Assembly (NCBI GenBank): GCA_951812505.1
Contig: CATOSI010000001.1
Location: forward strand, 558,001-622,000
Length of the DNA stretch: 64,000 nucleotides
DNA from: an uncultured Dehalococcoidia bacterium
GTDB taxonomy: Bacteria > Chloroflexota > Dehalococcoidia > Lucifugimonadales > UBA1123
Reading direction: 5' to 3'
A program made the translations under genes and the position numbers. Positions 35,245-44,178 of the stretch are shown piece after piece. Each line of letters opens with the position of its first letter. Positions within the stretch are counted from its first letter, which is position 1. Under the pieces are notes generated by a model. That model ran no database searches and was not told the DNA's origin. It worked only from the letters and a program-made list of their open reading frames with translations.

Positions 35245-36057
35245 CTACCATTGCTGTTCGGGTGGCGATCCCTGAAAGTGGAGTATTCTGCTTCTTAAAG
35301 TGTCGGTGTTGTCAGCCATAGATTCCAGCAATTGTTCGGCCTGTTCCTCTGTCATGCCGGTTGGGGGGACCTCTCCCGGACTGGACTGCGACTCTGTCGA
35401 GCTGGACTCTCCTTCTTCCGGCTCGGTCTCTTCGGAGGGTTCTCCGTCTTCTTCGGAACCCTGGTCCTCCTGGTCCGAAGAATCTTCCTGGTCCTCGGGC
35501 TGCTGTTCCTGCTGTTGCTGCTGACCGGGCGTGTTCCCTTCCCCGTCTTCCTGCTCTTGATTGCCTTCTTGTTCCTGTTCCTGCTCTTGATTGCCTTCTT
35601 GTTCCTGTTCCTGCTGCTCTTGTTCTTGCTGTTCTTCGATCCGTAGAAGAGCAAGTTCCAGGTTATGCTTTGCTTCCTGGTCCTTCGGGTCGAGTCTCAA
35701 CGCCTGTTTATATGCCTCGACTGCCGCTTCATAATCCTCGGACATGTACAGAGAGTTTCCGGCATTGAAGGCAGCATACTGAGACAGGCTGGGCTCGGCG
35801 GTCTCCGCGCTTACGTCTAGCTTATAGCGTGCATCGCCGAACTGCTCCTGCTTGTACAGCGTATTGGCGGAATTATAGGTTACTTCCGGACTTTCCGGCA
35901 TTGCCTCCAGGGCGCGGTCATAGGCTTCCTGCGCCTGTTCGTACTGCTCCGCTTCAAATGCCTCGTTACCTTCTCGTATGGAAGCCGGACCTTCGGAGGC
36001 ACACGCCGTTATAAACAATGCGCAGAAAGCGGCTGTGATGAGCGTGAGAGAATTCAT
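35245..36057 (-). CDS. batC: BatC-like TPR lipoprotein with Gln/Glu-rich tail
   Basis: A 270-aa protein. The N-terminus NSLTLITAAFCALFITACASEG is a lipoprotein signal with the lipobox Cys. Three TPR motifs follow (EQYEQAQEAYDRALEAMPES, then NTLYKQEQFGDARYKL- and SEDYEAAVEAYKQALRLDP-type). From about residue 150 the chain is almost only Gln, Glu, Asp, Ser and Gly. The low-complexity tail is usual in BatC. DNA in this part has a 30-bp near-repeat (35552-35611), so length may vary. The start overlaps the BatB stop by 4 bases. Confidence 0.8.
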   Translation of the reverse strand: MNSLTLITAAFCALFITACASEGPASIREGNEAFEAEQYEQAQEAYDRALEAMPESPEVTYNSANTLYKQEQFGDARYKLDVSAETAEPSLSQYAAFNAGNSLYMSEDYEAAVEAYKQALRLDPKDQEAKHNLELALLRIEEQQEQEQQEQEQEGNQEQEQEQEGNQEQEDGEGNTPGQQQQQEQQPEDQEDSSDQEDQGSEEDGEPSEETEPEEGESSSTESQSSPGEVPPTGMTEEQAEQLLESMADNTDTLRSRILHFQGSPPEQQW

Positions 36058-37091
36058 GTTCTGGACTCCCCACTTTCTCCCGTGCGTCTAGGCAGACGTC
36101 GTCTGTCCGGGATCAACTCTCCCGCAATTAGCAGGAGGACGGATGCGAATGCGAATATCTGGAATCGTTCGATTCTGATAGTTTCGACCTCGCTGCCCAC
36201 GGCGGCTTTCTCGAGAGCGTCAAGTTCAGCGGTGAATTCGCTCGCGGCGTTCGTGGAGCCGCTCAACCTGATAAACTTGCCTCCCCCCGCTTCAGCAACG
36301 GATATGAGCGTGTCCTCGTCCAGCCGGGAGAAGACCATGTTTCCGTCCCTGTCCTGAACATACCCGCGCACGCTGCCGAAGGAAGTCCGAATGGGGATTG
36401 GCTCCCCTTCGGGTGTACCTATCCCAACGGGGTATATCAGGACCCCGTCGGCGGCGGCTTCTCGGGCGGCTTCGACCGCGTCCCCGTCCAGATTCTCTCC
36501 GTCAGTGAAAATAATGACAACCTTCTGGCTGAAGAGTTCCTCGTTGAAACTACGACTGGCAATCTCTATCGCCTCACCGATATCCGTGCCTTGAATGGAA
36601 ATCATCTCCGTGTCGGCGGCTTCGATGAAGTTCCTCGCGCTCAGGTAGTCGAATGTCAATGGGAACTGGAGAAACGCGGCCCCTGAGAAAAGTACCAGAC
36701 CTACTTCATCCCCCTGTAGTCTCTGCATCAAATCAACGATCTCCAGTTTTGCCCTAACCAGGCGATTTGGCTTGATGTCTTCAGCGAGCATTGATCTGGA
36801 GACGTCGAGCGCGATGATTATCTGGACGCCCTCACGCTCAACGGTCTGTACGTTTTCTCCCCACTGTGGTCTTGCCAGCGCTACTATTGCCAGCCCAAGC
36901 GCCGAGATTGTCAGAATCCTGCCGATAATCCTGCCCCTGGAGTTCACGTTCGCGGTCAGCATGTTGACCAGTCGTGGATTGCCGATGCGTTCGAGCATCT
37001 GCCTGCGGTTCTGGACCGCCCAGTAAACAACCCCAATCGCAATCGGCACGGCGATCAGCAAGAGTAAATACTGTGGGTTAGCGAATGTCAT
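36054..37091 (-). CDS. batB: BatB-like von Willebrand factor A (VWA) membrane protein
   Basis: A 345-aa protein with two N-terminal TM helices, a VWA domain (about residues 85-270) and a C-terminal TM helix. The metal-ion site is intact: DVSRSM, then FSGAAFLQFPLT and TDGENLDGD. This is the standard BatA/BatB layout, with the VWA domain placed outside the membrane to bind partners through Mg. It overlaps BatC by 4 bases and follows BatA by 10. Confidence 0.85.
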   Translation of the reverse strand: MTFANPQYLLLLIAVPIAIGVVYWAVQNRRQMLERIGNPRLVNMLTANVNSRGRIIGRILTISALGLAIVALARPQWGENVQTVEREGVQIIIALDVSRSMLAEDIKPNRLVRAKLEIVDLMQRLQGDEVGLVLFSGAAFLQFPLTFDYLSARNFIEAADTEMISIQGTDIGEAIEIASRSFNEELFSQKVVIIFTDGENLDGDAVEAAREAAADGVLIYPVGIGTPEGEPIPIRTSFGSVRGYVQDRDGNMVFSRLDEDTLISVAEAGGGKFIRLSGSTNAASEFTAELDALEKAAVGSEVETIRIERFQIFAFASVLLLIAGELIPDRRRLPRRTGESGESRT

Positions 37092-37101
37092 ACTGTCTCA
37101 A

Positions 37102-38106
37102 TTACGGCATTGGTCTGAAGATAGTTCCGCGTGCGACCACTTCCAGCAGCAATAGTAACGCCGCGGGGATGAGCATCCAATGAGCAAGTTCTTCGTGCTT
37201 GGTATATACCGAAACTTCGTATTCGGATTTTTCGAGGCTGTTGATTTCTTCGTATATCTGTCGCAGTCCTTCTGTGTCGGTGGCGAGGTAATATTTGCCT
37301 CCGGTTCTGGCGGCTATGTCCCTGAGCACATCTTCATCGAGGTCGAATCTCTGGATACCCCTCCTGTTTCTTGGCTGAGACCAGGGAGCAATCGAAGCGA
37401 ACTCGGGGGAACCCATACCCACGGTATATACTCTGATGCCCAGAGTCTCGGCGGCTACCGCCGCGGTCATTGGGTCTATCTCGCCGGAGTTGTTCACCCC
37501 GTCCGTCAGTAGGACGACAACCCTGCTCTCCGCCTCGGAGTCCTTGAGGATACTTGCTGCCGTCGCCAGTCCCGTCCCGATGGCGGTCCCGTCTATGATA
37601 CCCAGTTCGGAAGCCAGTTCCACATCCTGCATAAGTACATCGAGCGTGTCGTGATCCACTGTCGGAGGGCTGTGGACGAATGCCTCGCTCGCGAACACTA
37701 CGACACCGATTCGGTCGTACTCCCTCTGCTGAATAAACTCGGAGATCACATCCTTAGCCGCGTCCAGGCGATTGCTTGGATCGAAGTCCAGCGCCGCCAT
37801 CGAGCCCGAAATATCCACTGCCAGAGATATATCCACTCCTTCTCCCTTCACTATCTCGCTCGCCTCGCTTGATTGCGGTCTTGCGGCGGCAATTATCAGG
37901 AGGGCGAGCGCGAGCCATCGGAGCAGCGACAGGAACGGTCGAACTCTCAGTTTCCAGCTGAGTGATTCAGGTCTTGCGGCATCCGCGCTCGTGAACCTCA
38001 AGGAGGCAGGGCGTGAGCGAGATCTTGCATACCAGGGCATCAGCGCGAGCGCGAGAACAACCGGAAGCAGGAAGAGCAGATAAGGCGTGGCGAAGTCGTA
38101 ACTCAT
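37102..38106 (-). CDS. batA: BatA-like von Willebrand factor A (VWA) membrane protein
   Basis: A 334-aa paralogue of BatB: an N-terminal TM helix (YLLFLLPVVLALALMPWY), a second TM near residue 60, a VWA domain with the metal site DISGSM and TDGVNNSGE, and a C-terminal TM helix. The start overlaps the upstream stop by 4 bases. It belongs to the moxR-DUF58-bat operon, which is associated with oxidative stress tolerance and chaperone-like complex assembly. Confidence 0.85.
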   Translation of the reverse strand: MSYDFATPYLLFLLPVVLALALMPWYARSRSRPASLRFTSADAARPESLSWKLRVRPFLSLLRWLALALLIIAAARPQSSEASEIVKGEGVDISLAVDISGSMAALDFDPSNRLDAAKDVISEFIQQREYDRIGVVVFASEAFVHSPPTVDHDTLDVLMQDVELASELGIIDGTAIGTGLATAASILKDSEAESRVVVLLTDGVNNSGEIDPMTAAVAAETLGIRVYTVGMGSPEFASIAPWSQPRNRRGIQRFDLDEDVLRDIAARTGGKYYLATDTEGLRQIYEEINSLEKSEYEVSVYTKHEELAHWMLIPAALLLLLEVVARGTIFRPMP

Positions 38107-39152
38107 GCAGGCTCCGCTCCAACAGCGACAGGTTCCTGTCCAGGAGTGGAAACGGCCCCTGTCGCCCGAATGAAATCCTTGGATCGTTCGATGACTCTAT
38201 GAGCGTCGTCTGCATCCGGCAGGAACCGCGCGAATTTCACGAGGTCGCACTCTTCTAGTATTTGCCGGAGAGCGTTGCGTTCCAAATCCACAATATCCGA
38301 AGATTCGATACCCCGCACAGTCTGACGAGTTGTCAGTTCAGGAGCGGGGACGCTGAACTGTCCCCACAAGTAATTCCTGAGGCAGTCTGACACGAGTGTA
38401 TAGTGTTCCTTGAAGTCGGCGTCCGTCTCCAAGGGTAGGGCCGCGATTCTATCCAGTTCGGCAATTGCGGTCTCCGCAGGTGTGCTGAGGTCAGGATAGA
38501 CGGGGGCTCTCATCAAACCCCATAGGTACACCGCCAGCGCTGCAAGAGCCACGCCGCCCAAAACTGCCAGCATCGCCAGTCCTTCGCGGTCTCTGAGGGC
38601 CGACAGCGGATCAAGTGGGACCGGAAGCTCTGCCTGTGGTTTTATATCCTTCAACTCACTTTCGTCACCTTCAGGGAGAAATCTTGCCACCACGACATCA
38701 ATGGGCTTCACAGGCCTGTTTACGATTTCGCCGTCCGGCTTGCGGATCGCAACACTGAGTTCTGGCGTTGGAATGTCTCCAGTGGAAAAGAGTACAGCTT
38801 CTATTTGAATGGACGACGTGTTCGTACCGTCCTCATTCTGAGTGGTTGGCTGTGAACTCTGACTCCTGACTTCGAAATCGTCGCCCCACCGGGACGGTAC
38901 CTGGGGGAAGATTACAAAGTGGTCGGGTGGGTAGGTTGCGGACAGCGTGATAATGAACGGGTCGCCAATATAGATGTCTTCAGACTCCGCCTTGTCCACT
39001 TTCTCAACTGTCATGTTCAATTCGACCGGGGCGCTCTGCGCGGAAATAGGAAGCGCGCTGTGCACTCCCAGCGCAATCCAGAATGCAACTGTGAATGCCA
39101 AGGTCGAAATTAGACCGAGAAGCGGGGCGGTGGTAGCGGCGCGTACATTCAT
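38103..39152 (-). CDS. DUF4381/BatD-N-like membrane protein of the bat operon
   Basis: A 349-aa protein. It has a signal/TM helix (LISTLAFTVAFWIALGVHSAL), a periplasmic beta-rich domain (about residues 45-160, ELNMTVEKVDKAESEDIYIG), one TM helix near 195-215, and a helical cytoplasmic domain. The last contains HYTLVSDCLRNYLWGQF and ECDLVKFARFLPD, typical of DUF4381-like proteins found between DUF58 and BatA. Function is unknown; a scaffold between MoxR and the VWA proteins is the usual proposal. It overlaps both neighbours by 4 bases. Confidence 0.75.
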   Translation of the reverse strand: MNVRAATTAPLLGLISTLAFTVAFWIALGVHSALPISAQSAPVELNMTVEKVDKAESEDIYIGDPFIITLSATYPPDHFVIFPQVPSRWGDDFEVRSQSSQPTTQNEDGTNTSSIQIEAVLFSTGDIPTPELSVAIRKPDGEIVNRPVKPIDVVVARFLPEGDESELKDIKPQAELPVPLDPLSALRDREGLAMLAVLGGVALAALAVYLWGLMRAPVYPDLSTPAETAIAELDRIAALPLETDADFKEHYTLVSDCLRNYLWGQFSVPAPELTTRQTVRGIESSDIVDLERNALRQILEECDLVKFARFLPDADDAHRVIERSKDFIRATGAVSTPGQEPVAVGAEPA

Positions 39153-40045
39153 CGAGAGAGCCTGATGGCGCGTCTGTGAAAGAATTCGTTCAGTCCAGCG
39201 ACGTATGGCTCACCGGTTGTTAAGTCAATCCGGTCAACACCGAGCGAGTTCATCGTCTGAATCTTCTCAAGCTGACGTTCCGCGATGCCGACACCATACG
39301 ACCACCGCCAGTCTTCATTGTCGGTGTCAACCCACACCATCTCGCCGGTCTCGGCGTCTTCGAGCGATATGACGCCAACGGGCGGGATCTCGTACTCCAC
39401 AGGGTCGTGCAGGTCGAGCGCAATCAGGTCGTGACGGCGAGCGGTGGCCGACAGCGCGAGCCTGTAGGATTCGGGCGGCGCGATGAAGTCGGAAATTAGG
39501 AAGATGATGCTGCGCTGCTTGAGCAGAAGACTCGCAGTGTTAAGCGCGAGATTTATGTCTGTGCCCGTATTTTCGGGTTCGAAGACAAGCAGGTCGCGCA
39601 CCATTCTGAGAATGTGCCTTCTGCCTTTCTTTGGCGGTACCAGCAATTCCGTCTTATCGGTAAATATCGTAAGGCCGACGCGGTCGCTGTTGGCGGTGGC
39701 CGCGAAGGAAAGAACGGCCGCGAGCTCGGCCGCGAGTTCTCTTTTGAACTGTCCGACGGTGCCGAAGTCCGAAGAACCGCTCGCGTCCACAAGAAGCATG
39801 ACCGTTAGCTCGCGCTCCTCCTGGTACCTGCGGATGTATGGAGAGGCCATTCGCGCGGTTACGTTCCAGTCAATTCGCCTCACGTCGTCGCCCGGGGAGT
39901 AGGGGCGAACCTCATCAAATTCCATCCCGCGCCCTTTGAATACCGACTGATATTCTCCGGCAAAGACGTCGGTCGCCAGGTGGCGGGCGGTAATTTCAAT
40001 CCGGTTGATTTGTTGAATCAGCTCCTGGTCCAGCAAGGCGGGCAT
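39149..40045 (-). CDS. DUF58 domain protein
   Basis: A 298-aa cytoplasmic protein with the DUF58 signature YSPGDDVRRIDWNVTAR and a degenerate VWA fold (LLVDASGSSDFG). It has no TM helix. DUF58 proteins are encoded next to MoxR ATPases and are thought to be their adaptor or substrate. It starts 6 bases after the MoxR stop and overlaps the DUF4381-like gene by 4 bases. Confidence 0.9.
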   Translation of the reverse strand: MPALLDQELIQQINRIEITARHLATDVFAGEYQSVFKGRGMEFDEVRPYSPGDDVRRIDWNVTARMASPYIRRYQEERELTVMLLVDASGSSDFGTVGQFKRELAAELAAVLSFAATANSDRVGLTIFTDKTELLVPPKKGRRHILRMVRDLLVFEPENTGTDINLALNTASLLLKQRSIIFLISDFIAPPESYRLALSATARRHDLIALDLHDPVEYEIPPVGVISLEDAETGEMVWVDTDNEDWRWSYGVGIAERQLEKIQTMNSLGVDRIDLTTGEPYVAGLNEFFHRRAIRLSR

Positions 40046-40051
40046 CCTCGG

Positions 40052-41044
40052 TCAAGGAACTTCGACGTGTTCGAGAATAGTAGAAACGATCTGGGAAGAC
40101 GAGATTGCTTCAGCCTCGGCTTCGTATGTAGGTATGATTCGGTGTCTCAGCACATCCTGGGCGATGGCCTTTACGTCCTCTGGGGAGACATACCCGCGTC
40201 CCTGGATGAATGCATTGGCGCGGGCTGCGGTTACCATGTAGATGCTGGCGCGCGGAGACGCGCCGTATGATATAAGGGAACTCAGGCTGGACAGTCCGTT
40301 GTCCTGGGGATAGCGTGTCGCCATCACCAGATCCAGAATGTAGTCCTTCACCTGGTCGTCAACATATATGTCGCGGACAGTTTTTCTCGCGTTGAGGATA
40401 TCCTCGGGAGAAACGACAGGGGCGATCTCCAGCAGGTCGTCTCCGGTCATCCTGTCAATGATCGCTTTTTCCTCGTCTCTATCCGGGTACTCGACGATGA
40501 CCTTGAGCATGAATCGGTCGACCTGGGCCTCGGGAAGCGGATATGTCCCTTCCTGTTCGATGGGATTCTGCGTGGCGAGGACGAGAAACAGCTCTTCCAT
40601 TTGGTAGGTGGTGTCGCCAATAGTTACCTGGCGTTCCTGCATCGCCTCCAGAAGGGCGCTCTGCACTTTGGCGGGGGCGCGATTAACTTCGTCGGCGAGA
40701 ACCAGGTTGGCGAAGATGGGCCCCTGGTGGACGCTGAACTCGGAGGTTCGCGGGTTGTAAATCTGCGTGCCGATCAGGTCGGCGGGGAGTAAGTCGGGCG
40801 TGAACTGGAGCCTTGAAAAATCTGCGTCTATTGCTCGCGATACTGTGTTCACCAGTAGCGTCTTGGCAAGGCCGGGCACTCCTTCGAGAAGGATGTGTCC
40901 ATCCGCCAGAAGTCCTATCAGGACTCTCTCGACCAGGGCATCCTGTCCGACAATCACTTTGCGTATTTCGTCAAGAAGACGGTTCAGAAACACGGACTCC
41001 TGTTGCACGTGTTCGTTCAATTCCTGAATGCTGTTCAGGTTCAT
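40052..41044 (-). CDS. moxR: MoxR-family AAA+ ATPase
   Basis: A 330-aa AAA+ protein. It has Walker A GVPGLAKT, Walker B LVLADEVNRAPAKVQSALLEAM, sensor 1 VLATQNPIEQEGTYPLPEAQ, an arginine-finger region VDRFMLKV, and the C-terminal lid. MoxR proteins are chaperone-like remodellers that mature metal-centred or secreted complexes with DUF58 and VWA partners. It is the first gene of an eight-gene minus-strand operon. The 370-bp gap upstream (41045-41414) holds a MITE and no gene. Confidence 0.9.
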   Translation of the reverse strand: MNLNSIQELNEHVQQESVFLNRLLDEIRKVIVGQDALVERVLIGLLADGHILLEGVPGLAKTLLVNTVSRAIDADFSRLQFTPDLLPADLIGTQIYNPRTSEFSVHQGPIFANLVLADEVNRAPAKVQSALLEAMQERQVTIGDTTYQMEELFLVLATQNPIEQEGTYPLPEAQVDRFMLKVIVEYPDRDEEKAIIDRMTGDDLLEIAPVVSPEDILNARKTVRDIYVDDQVKDYILDLVMATRYPQDNGLSSLSSLISYGASPRASIYMVTAARANAFIQGRGYVSPEDVKAIAQDVLRHRIIPTYEAEAEAISSSQIVSTILEHVEVP

Positions 41045-41214
41045 TCGAGCCTCCGTTCAAATTCAGCCTGAATAGTGGTATATCCGACGGTATTCAGACT
41101 TTGGCAATCTACATAAATGTACGAACTTCGGCGTGACTGCGGTTTCGAAGACGACGCAAGACAAACCGTGAAATTGAACCTCGTGTCGTCAACGAGACTG
41201 GACCGCGACTGACG

Positions 41215-41346
41215 CAGGGTCTTTTCATTATCCTGTTTGGCATAATCGTGGTACAGCGTCCAGCTAATTTTGCCATGTAGCAGCCTACACCCGCCCCTGG
41301 ATTCCCGCCTTCGCGGGAATGACGATACGAAAACGAAAAGACCCTG
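41215..41346. mobile_element. 132-bp MITE, copy 2
   Basis: Ends CAGGGTCTTTTC and GAAAAGACCCTG are perfect 12-bp inverted repeats. The 10-bp direct repeat GCGACTGACG flanks it (41205-41214 and 41347-41356). The body matches copy 1 along its length, including the hairpin ATTCCCGC-CTTC-GCGGGAAT. It sits upstream of moxR. Confidence 0.92.
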
Positions 41347-41414
41347 GCGACTGACGCCGGGCTGTTGCAAGTAAACGAATCGTTCATGTACATGGGAAGT
41401 GGTTATTGCCGAAA

Positions 41415-42758
41415 TCAGACTCCCTCGTACAGCTCTTCCGTAAGGCGCGAATTCTGGAAGGACAGATACTGCGACTTGCTCATCGTAGGACGAGCGGAAT
41501 CCAGGATGCGTTTCGCCGTCTGTGCGTCGTCGTGCAGGAGATCAATTACGGTCATTGCCATGGCTATCGCGGGGTTGACCACTGCCTGCTCGTAGTCGGT
41601 AACCACGTAATCTGTGCTATGCCCCGAACCTACTGCAGCGGTGGTATAGGGGTGTATGACAGGCATTATCTGGCTTAGATCGCCCATGTCCGTCGAGCCC
41701 CCCCGATTCAGATTATCCGGATGCTCGACGACTTCGTCTTCGCCTACGAGTTCAGTTGCGTTTTGCTTGAATAGTTCCATCATGTCCTGGTCGTTCTTCA
41801 TTGGTAGGTAGCCGGGCAGGGTAACGATCTCGACGCTTCCACCCATCGTCAGAGCGCCCGCGCGCAGACACCTGTCCATCTTATCGTTGGCGTCCGCTAT
41901 CGCCTCGGCCGTGCGTCCTCTTACGCGGCCCTCATACCTGACGTCGGCGGGAATCGAGTTGACCGCGGCTCCGCCCCTGGTAATGATGCCGTGCAGCCTG
42001 ACGTTGTGCTCGTTCCGCAGAGTCTCGCGCTGTGTGTTCAGGGCGTTCAGGGCGACCATTGCGGCCTGGAGCGCGTTGACACCCAGATGCGGCGATCCGC
42101 CCGCGTGGGACGCCTTTCCGATAAACTTCACGTATTTCACGACGTGCCCATTCGATGTGCCGCCAACGGCGAATTTCGCCGCTTCCTGCGAGTTGGAGGC
42201 AGTGTGTACCATCATTGCCATGTCAACATCGTCGAACGCGCCTAGTCGAATGAATTCCTGCTTACCGGCCATGAGACCGAGCTTGCCCTCGTTGTGAAGT
42301 CCCCAGCGGTACTCTACGTCTATAAACTCCTCTGCCGGAACAGCAATGAAGGCGATGTTTCCGGCCAGAGATTCCAAGACTTCCGGCACGAGCAAGCCAA
42401 CGGCGGCCCCGAGCATCATGGGAGTCTGGCAGTGGTGTCCGCAGGCGTGCGCCGCGCCGGTCTCGGGGTCCGTGTGTGGGTGCTCCAGGACTCGCAGCGA
42501 GTCAAGCTCTCCTATAACCGCGATTGTTGGTCCGGGTTTACCTCCCTTCACCACGCCTTTGAGTCCGGTCAACGCGATGCCTGACTGGTGAGCGATGCCC
42601 AACTGGCTCATCTTTTCGCTGACGTAGCTGGATGTCTTCACCTCGGTGAAACCCGGTTCGGGATTGTCCAGTATCGTCCTCGCGGATTCAATTAGCCAGT
42701 CGGCTCGATCATCTATTGCCGCCCGCGCGATGGATTTCAGTTCTTCGATTGTGGGCAT
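41415..42758 (-). CDS. M20-family metallo-amidohydrolase (AbgB-like), copy 1
   Basis: A 447-aa cytoplasmic zinc hydrolase. Metal-binding and catalytic segments include HACGHHCQTPMMLG and VPAEEFIDVE, and the dimerisation domain starts near KYVKFIGKASHAGGSPH. A glycine-rich RGGSTDMGDLS carries a late ligand region. The pattern is close to AbgB and IAA-amino acid amidohydrolases, which remove an acyl or aminobenzoyl group from amino acids. It is the downstream member of a tandem paralogous pair, 17 bases after the other. Confidence 0.85.
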   Translation of the reverse strand: MPTIEELKSIARAAIDDRADWLIESARTILDNPEPGFTEVKTSSYVSEKMSQLGIAHQSGIALTGLKGVVKGGKPGPTIAVIGELDSLRVLEHPHTDPETGAAHACGHHCQTPMMLGAAVGLLVPEVLESLAGNIAFIAVPAEEFIDVEYRWGLHNEGKLGLMAGKQEFIRLGAFDDVDMAMMVHTASNSQEAAKFAVGGTSNGHVVKYVKFIGKASHAGGSPHLGVNALQAAMVALNALNTQRETLRNEHNVRLHGIITRGGAAVNSIPADVRYEGRVRGRTAEAIADANDKMDRCLRAGALTMGGSVEIVTLPGYLPMKNDQDMMELFKQNATELVGEDEVVEHPDNLNRGGSTDMGDLSQIMPVIHPYTTAAVGSGHSTDYVVTDYEQAVVNPAIAMAMTVIDLLHDDAQTAKRILDSARPTMSKSQYLSFQNSRLTEELYEGV

Positions 42759-42775
42759 ATCCAGTCTCCGGTGGA

Positions 42776-44107
42776 CTACTCGGTGTGAGACGACTCTCTC
42801 AGCATGGATCGCATGAGGCTCAAGTAGGACTCTTTTGTAAGTGGCGCTCTGTACTCACCCGCAATCCGACGAGCATTCTTTGCGCCGTCGAAGAGGAGGT
42901 CAATGACCGTCATCGCCATTGCCTTCGCCCCCGTCAGAACGCCGAGTTCGTAGTCCTGGACAACATAGTCTATCCCGTGTCCGTTGCCGGTGGCCGCGAC
43001 AACGTATGGGTGAATCACAGGCATGAGTTGTGATACGTCTCCCATATCGGTGGAGCCCGTGCGATGTCCGAGCCTCTGTACTTTTGTCTTTCCAACCAGG
43101 CCGGCCGCATTCCGTCCATACAACTCGAGCATACTCTCGTCCGACCTGATCGGCAGATAGCCGGGAAGTGTCGTAATCTCGACGGAGCCGCCGACCGCCA
43201 TCGCTCCCGCGCGCAGGGCGCGGTCAACCTTGTCCGAGGCGTCCATAAACGCTTCGGTCCTTGCCCCGCGCACATAAGTCTCCATTCGTACATCGGCGGG
43301 CACCGAACTTACGGCAACTCCTCCCTGCGTGATGATCGGGTGGACGCGCACGGTGTCCGGGTCCTGGTAGGTCTCGCGCTGGGCGTGTATCGCGCTGAGC
43401 GCGATCATCGCGGCGTTCAGGGCGTTGATTCCCATGTGGGGGGCTCCACCTGCGTGAGACGCCCTTCCGAGAAAACGGATGCGTTTGGCGACCATGCCGT
43501 TGTTGGTGCCCCCGAATGCGATGCTACCCGCATCGGCGTCACCGCTGGAGGTGTGGGTCATCATGGCAAGGTCAACGTCGTCGAGCGCGCCAAGACGAAT
43601 AAACTCCGGCTTGCCGCCAATAAATTCCAGCTTGCCCTCGCGCCTGAGATCGTCTCGGTATTCGACCTCTATGTATTCCTCGGCCGGGACAGCCATAAGC
43701 GCTACGCGCCCCGAGAGATTCTCCAGCACACCTTCCGCTTGTAGCGCGGTGGCCACGCCGAGCATCATCCCTATCTGACAATGGTGTCCGCAGGCGTGGG
43801 CGGCGGTCGTTTCGCCATCGGCGTGGGGGTGGCCAAGCACCTTAAGCGAGTCTAGTTCGCCCATGACCGCTATAGTCGGACCTTCCGTCCCGCTCTTGAG
43901 GTCGCCCCTGAGTCCGGTGATGCCGATACCGTCCTTGTAAGGGATGCCAAGTCTCTGGAATGCCTGTGCGACGGTCCGCGCTGTCTTGAACTCTTTGAAG
44001 CCCGGCTCAGGGTTGTCGAGAATGTTCTTGGCAATGCCGATCAGTTCGTCGCCTCGTCGGTCTATCTCGGCGATGGCTTTTGCTTTCAGTTCAGAAGCGG
44101 TTGTCAT
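42776..44107 (-). CDS. M20-family metallo-amidohydrolase (AbgB-like), copy 2
   Basis: A 443-aa paralogue of the preceding entry, with HACGHHCQIGMMLG, VPAEEYIEVE, RIRFLGRASHAGGAPH and RTGSTDMGDVSQLMPVIHPY. The two proteins are alike from end to end, so they arose by tandem duplication but have diverged considerably. The gene has its own promoter at 44143-44170 and is the first of the bicistron. The two may form hetero-dimers, as AbgA and AbgB do, or differ in substrate. Confidence 0.85.
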   Translation of the reverse strand: MTTASELKAKAIAEIDRRGDELIGIAKNILDNPEPGFKEFKTARTVAQAFQRLGIPYKDGIGITGLRGDLKSGTEGPTIAVMGELDSLKVLGHPHADGETTAAHACGHHCQIGMMLGVATALQAEGVLENLSGRVALMAVPAEEYIEVEYRDDLRREGKLEFIGGKPEFIRLGALDDVDLAMMTHTSSGDADAGSIAFGGTNNGMVAKRIRFLGRASHAGGAPHMGINALNAAMIALSAIHAQRETYQDPDTVRVHPIITQGGVAVSSVPADVRMETYVRGARTEAFMDASDKVDRALRAGAMAVGGSVEITTLPGYLPIRSDESMLELYGRNAAGLVGKTKVQRLGHRTGSTDMGDVSQLMPVIHPYVVAATGNGHGIDYVVQDYELGVLTGAKAMAMTVIDLLFDGAKNARRIAGEYRAPLTKESYLSLMRSMLRESSHTE

Positions 44108-44142
44108 TTCTGCGCTCCGAGAGATAATTCATACACGGAACG

Positions 44143-44170
44143 ATTGTAGCAGAGGGAGTGTTGCGGTCAA
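44143..44170 (-). promoter_or_regulatory. Promoter of the M20 gene pair
   Basis: On the minus strand TTGACC and TACAAT are 16 bases apart, 35 bases before the start at 44107. Confidence 0.5.
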
Positions 44171-44178
44171 ACATCGGT

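Noticed and set aside
35332-35646. Plus-strand Leu/Phe-rich ORF opposite batC
   Set aside because: Antisense reading of the Gln/Glu-codon tract of batC; it mimics a membrane protein only through codon complementarity.
41041-41393. Two minus-strand ORFs (109 and 94 aa) upstream of moxR
   Set aside because: Both run through the MITE and its REP-like hairpin; translations such as SFPRRRESRGG are typical spurious products of this repeat.
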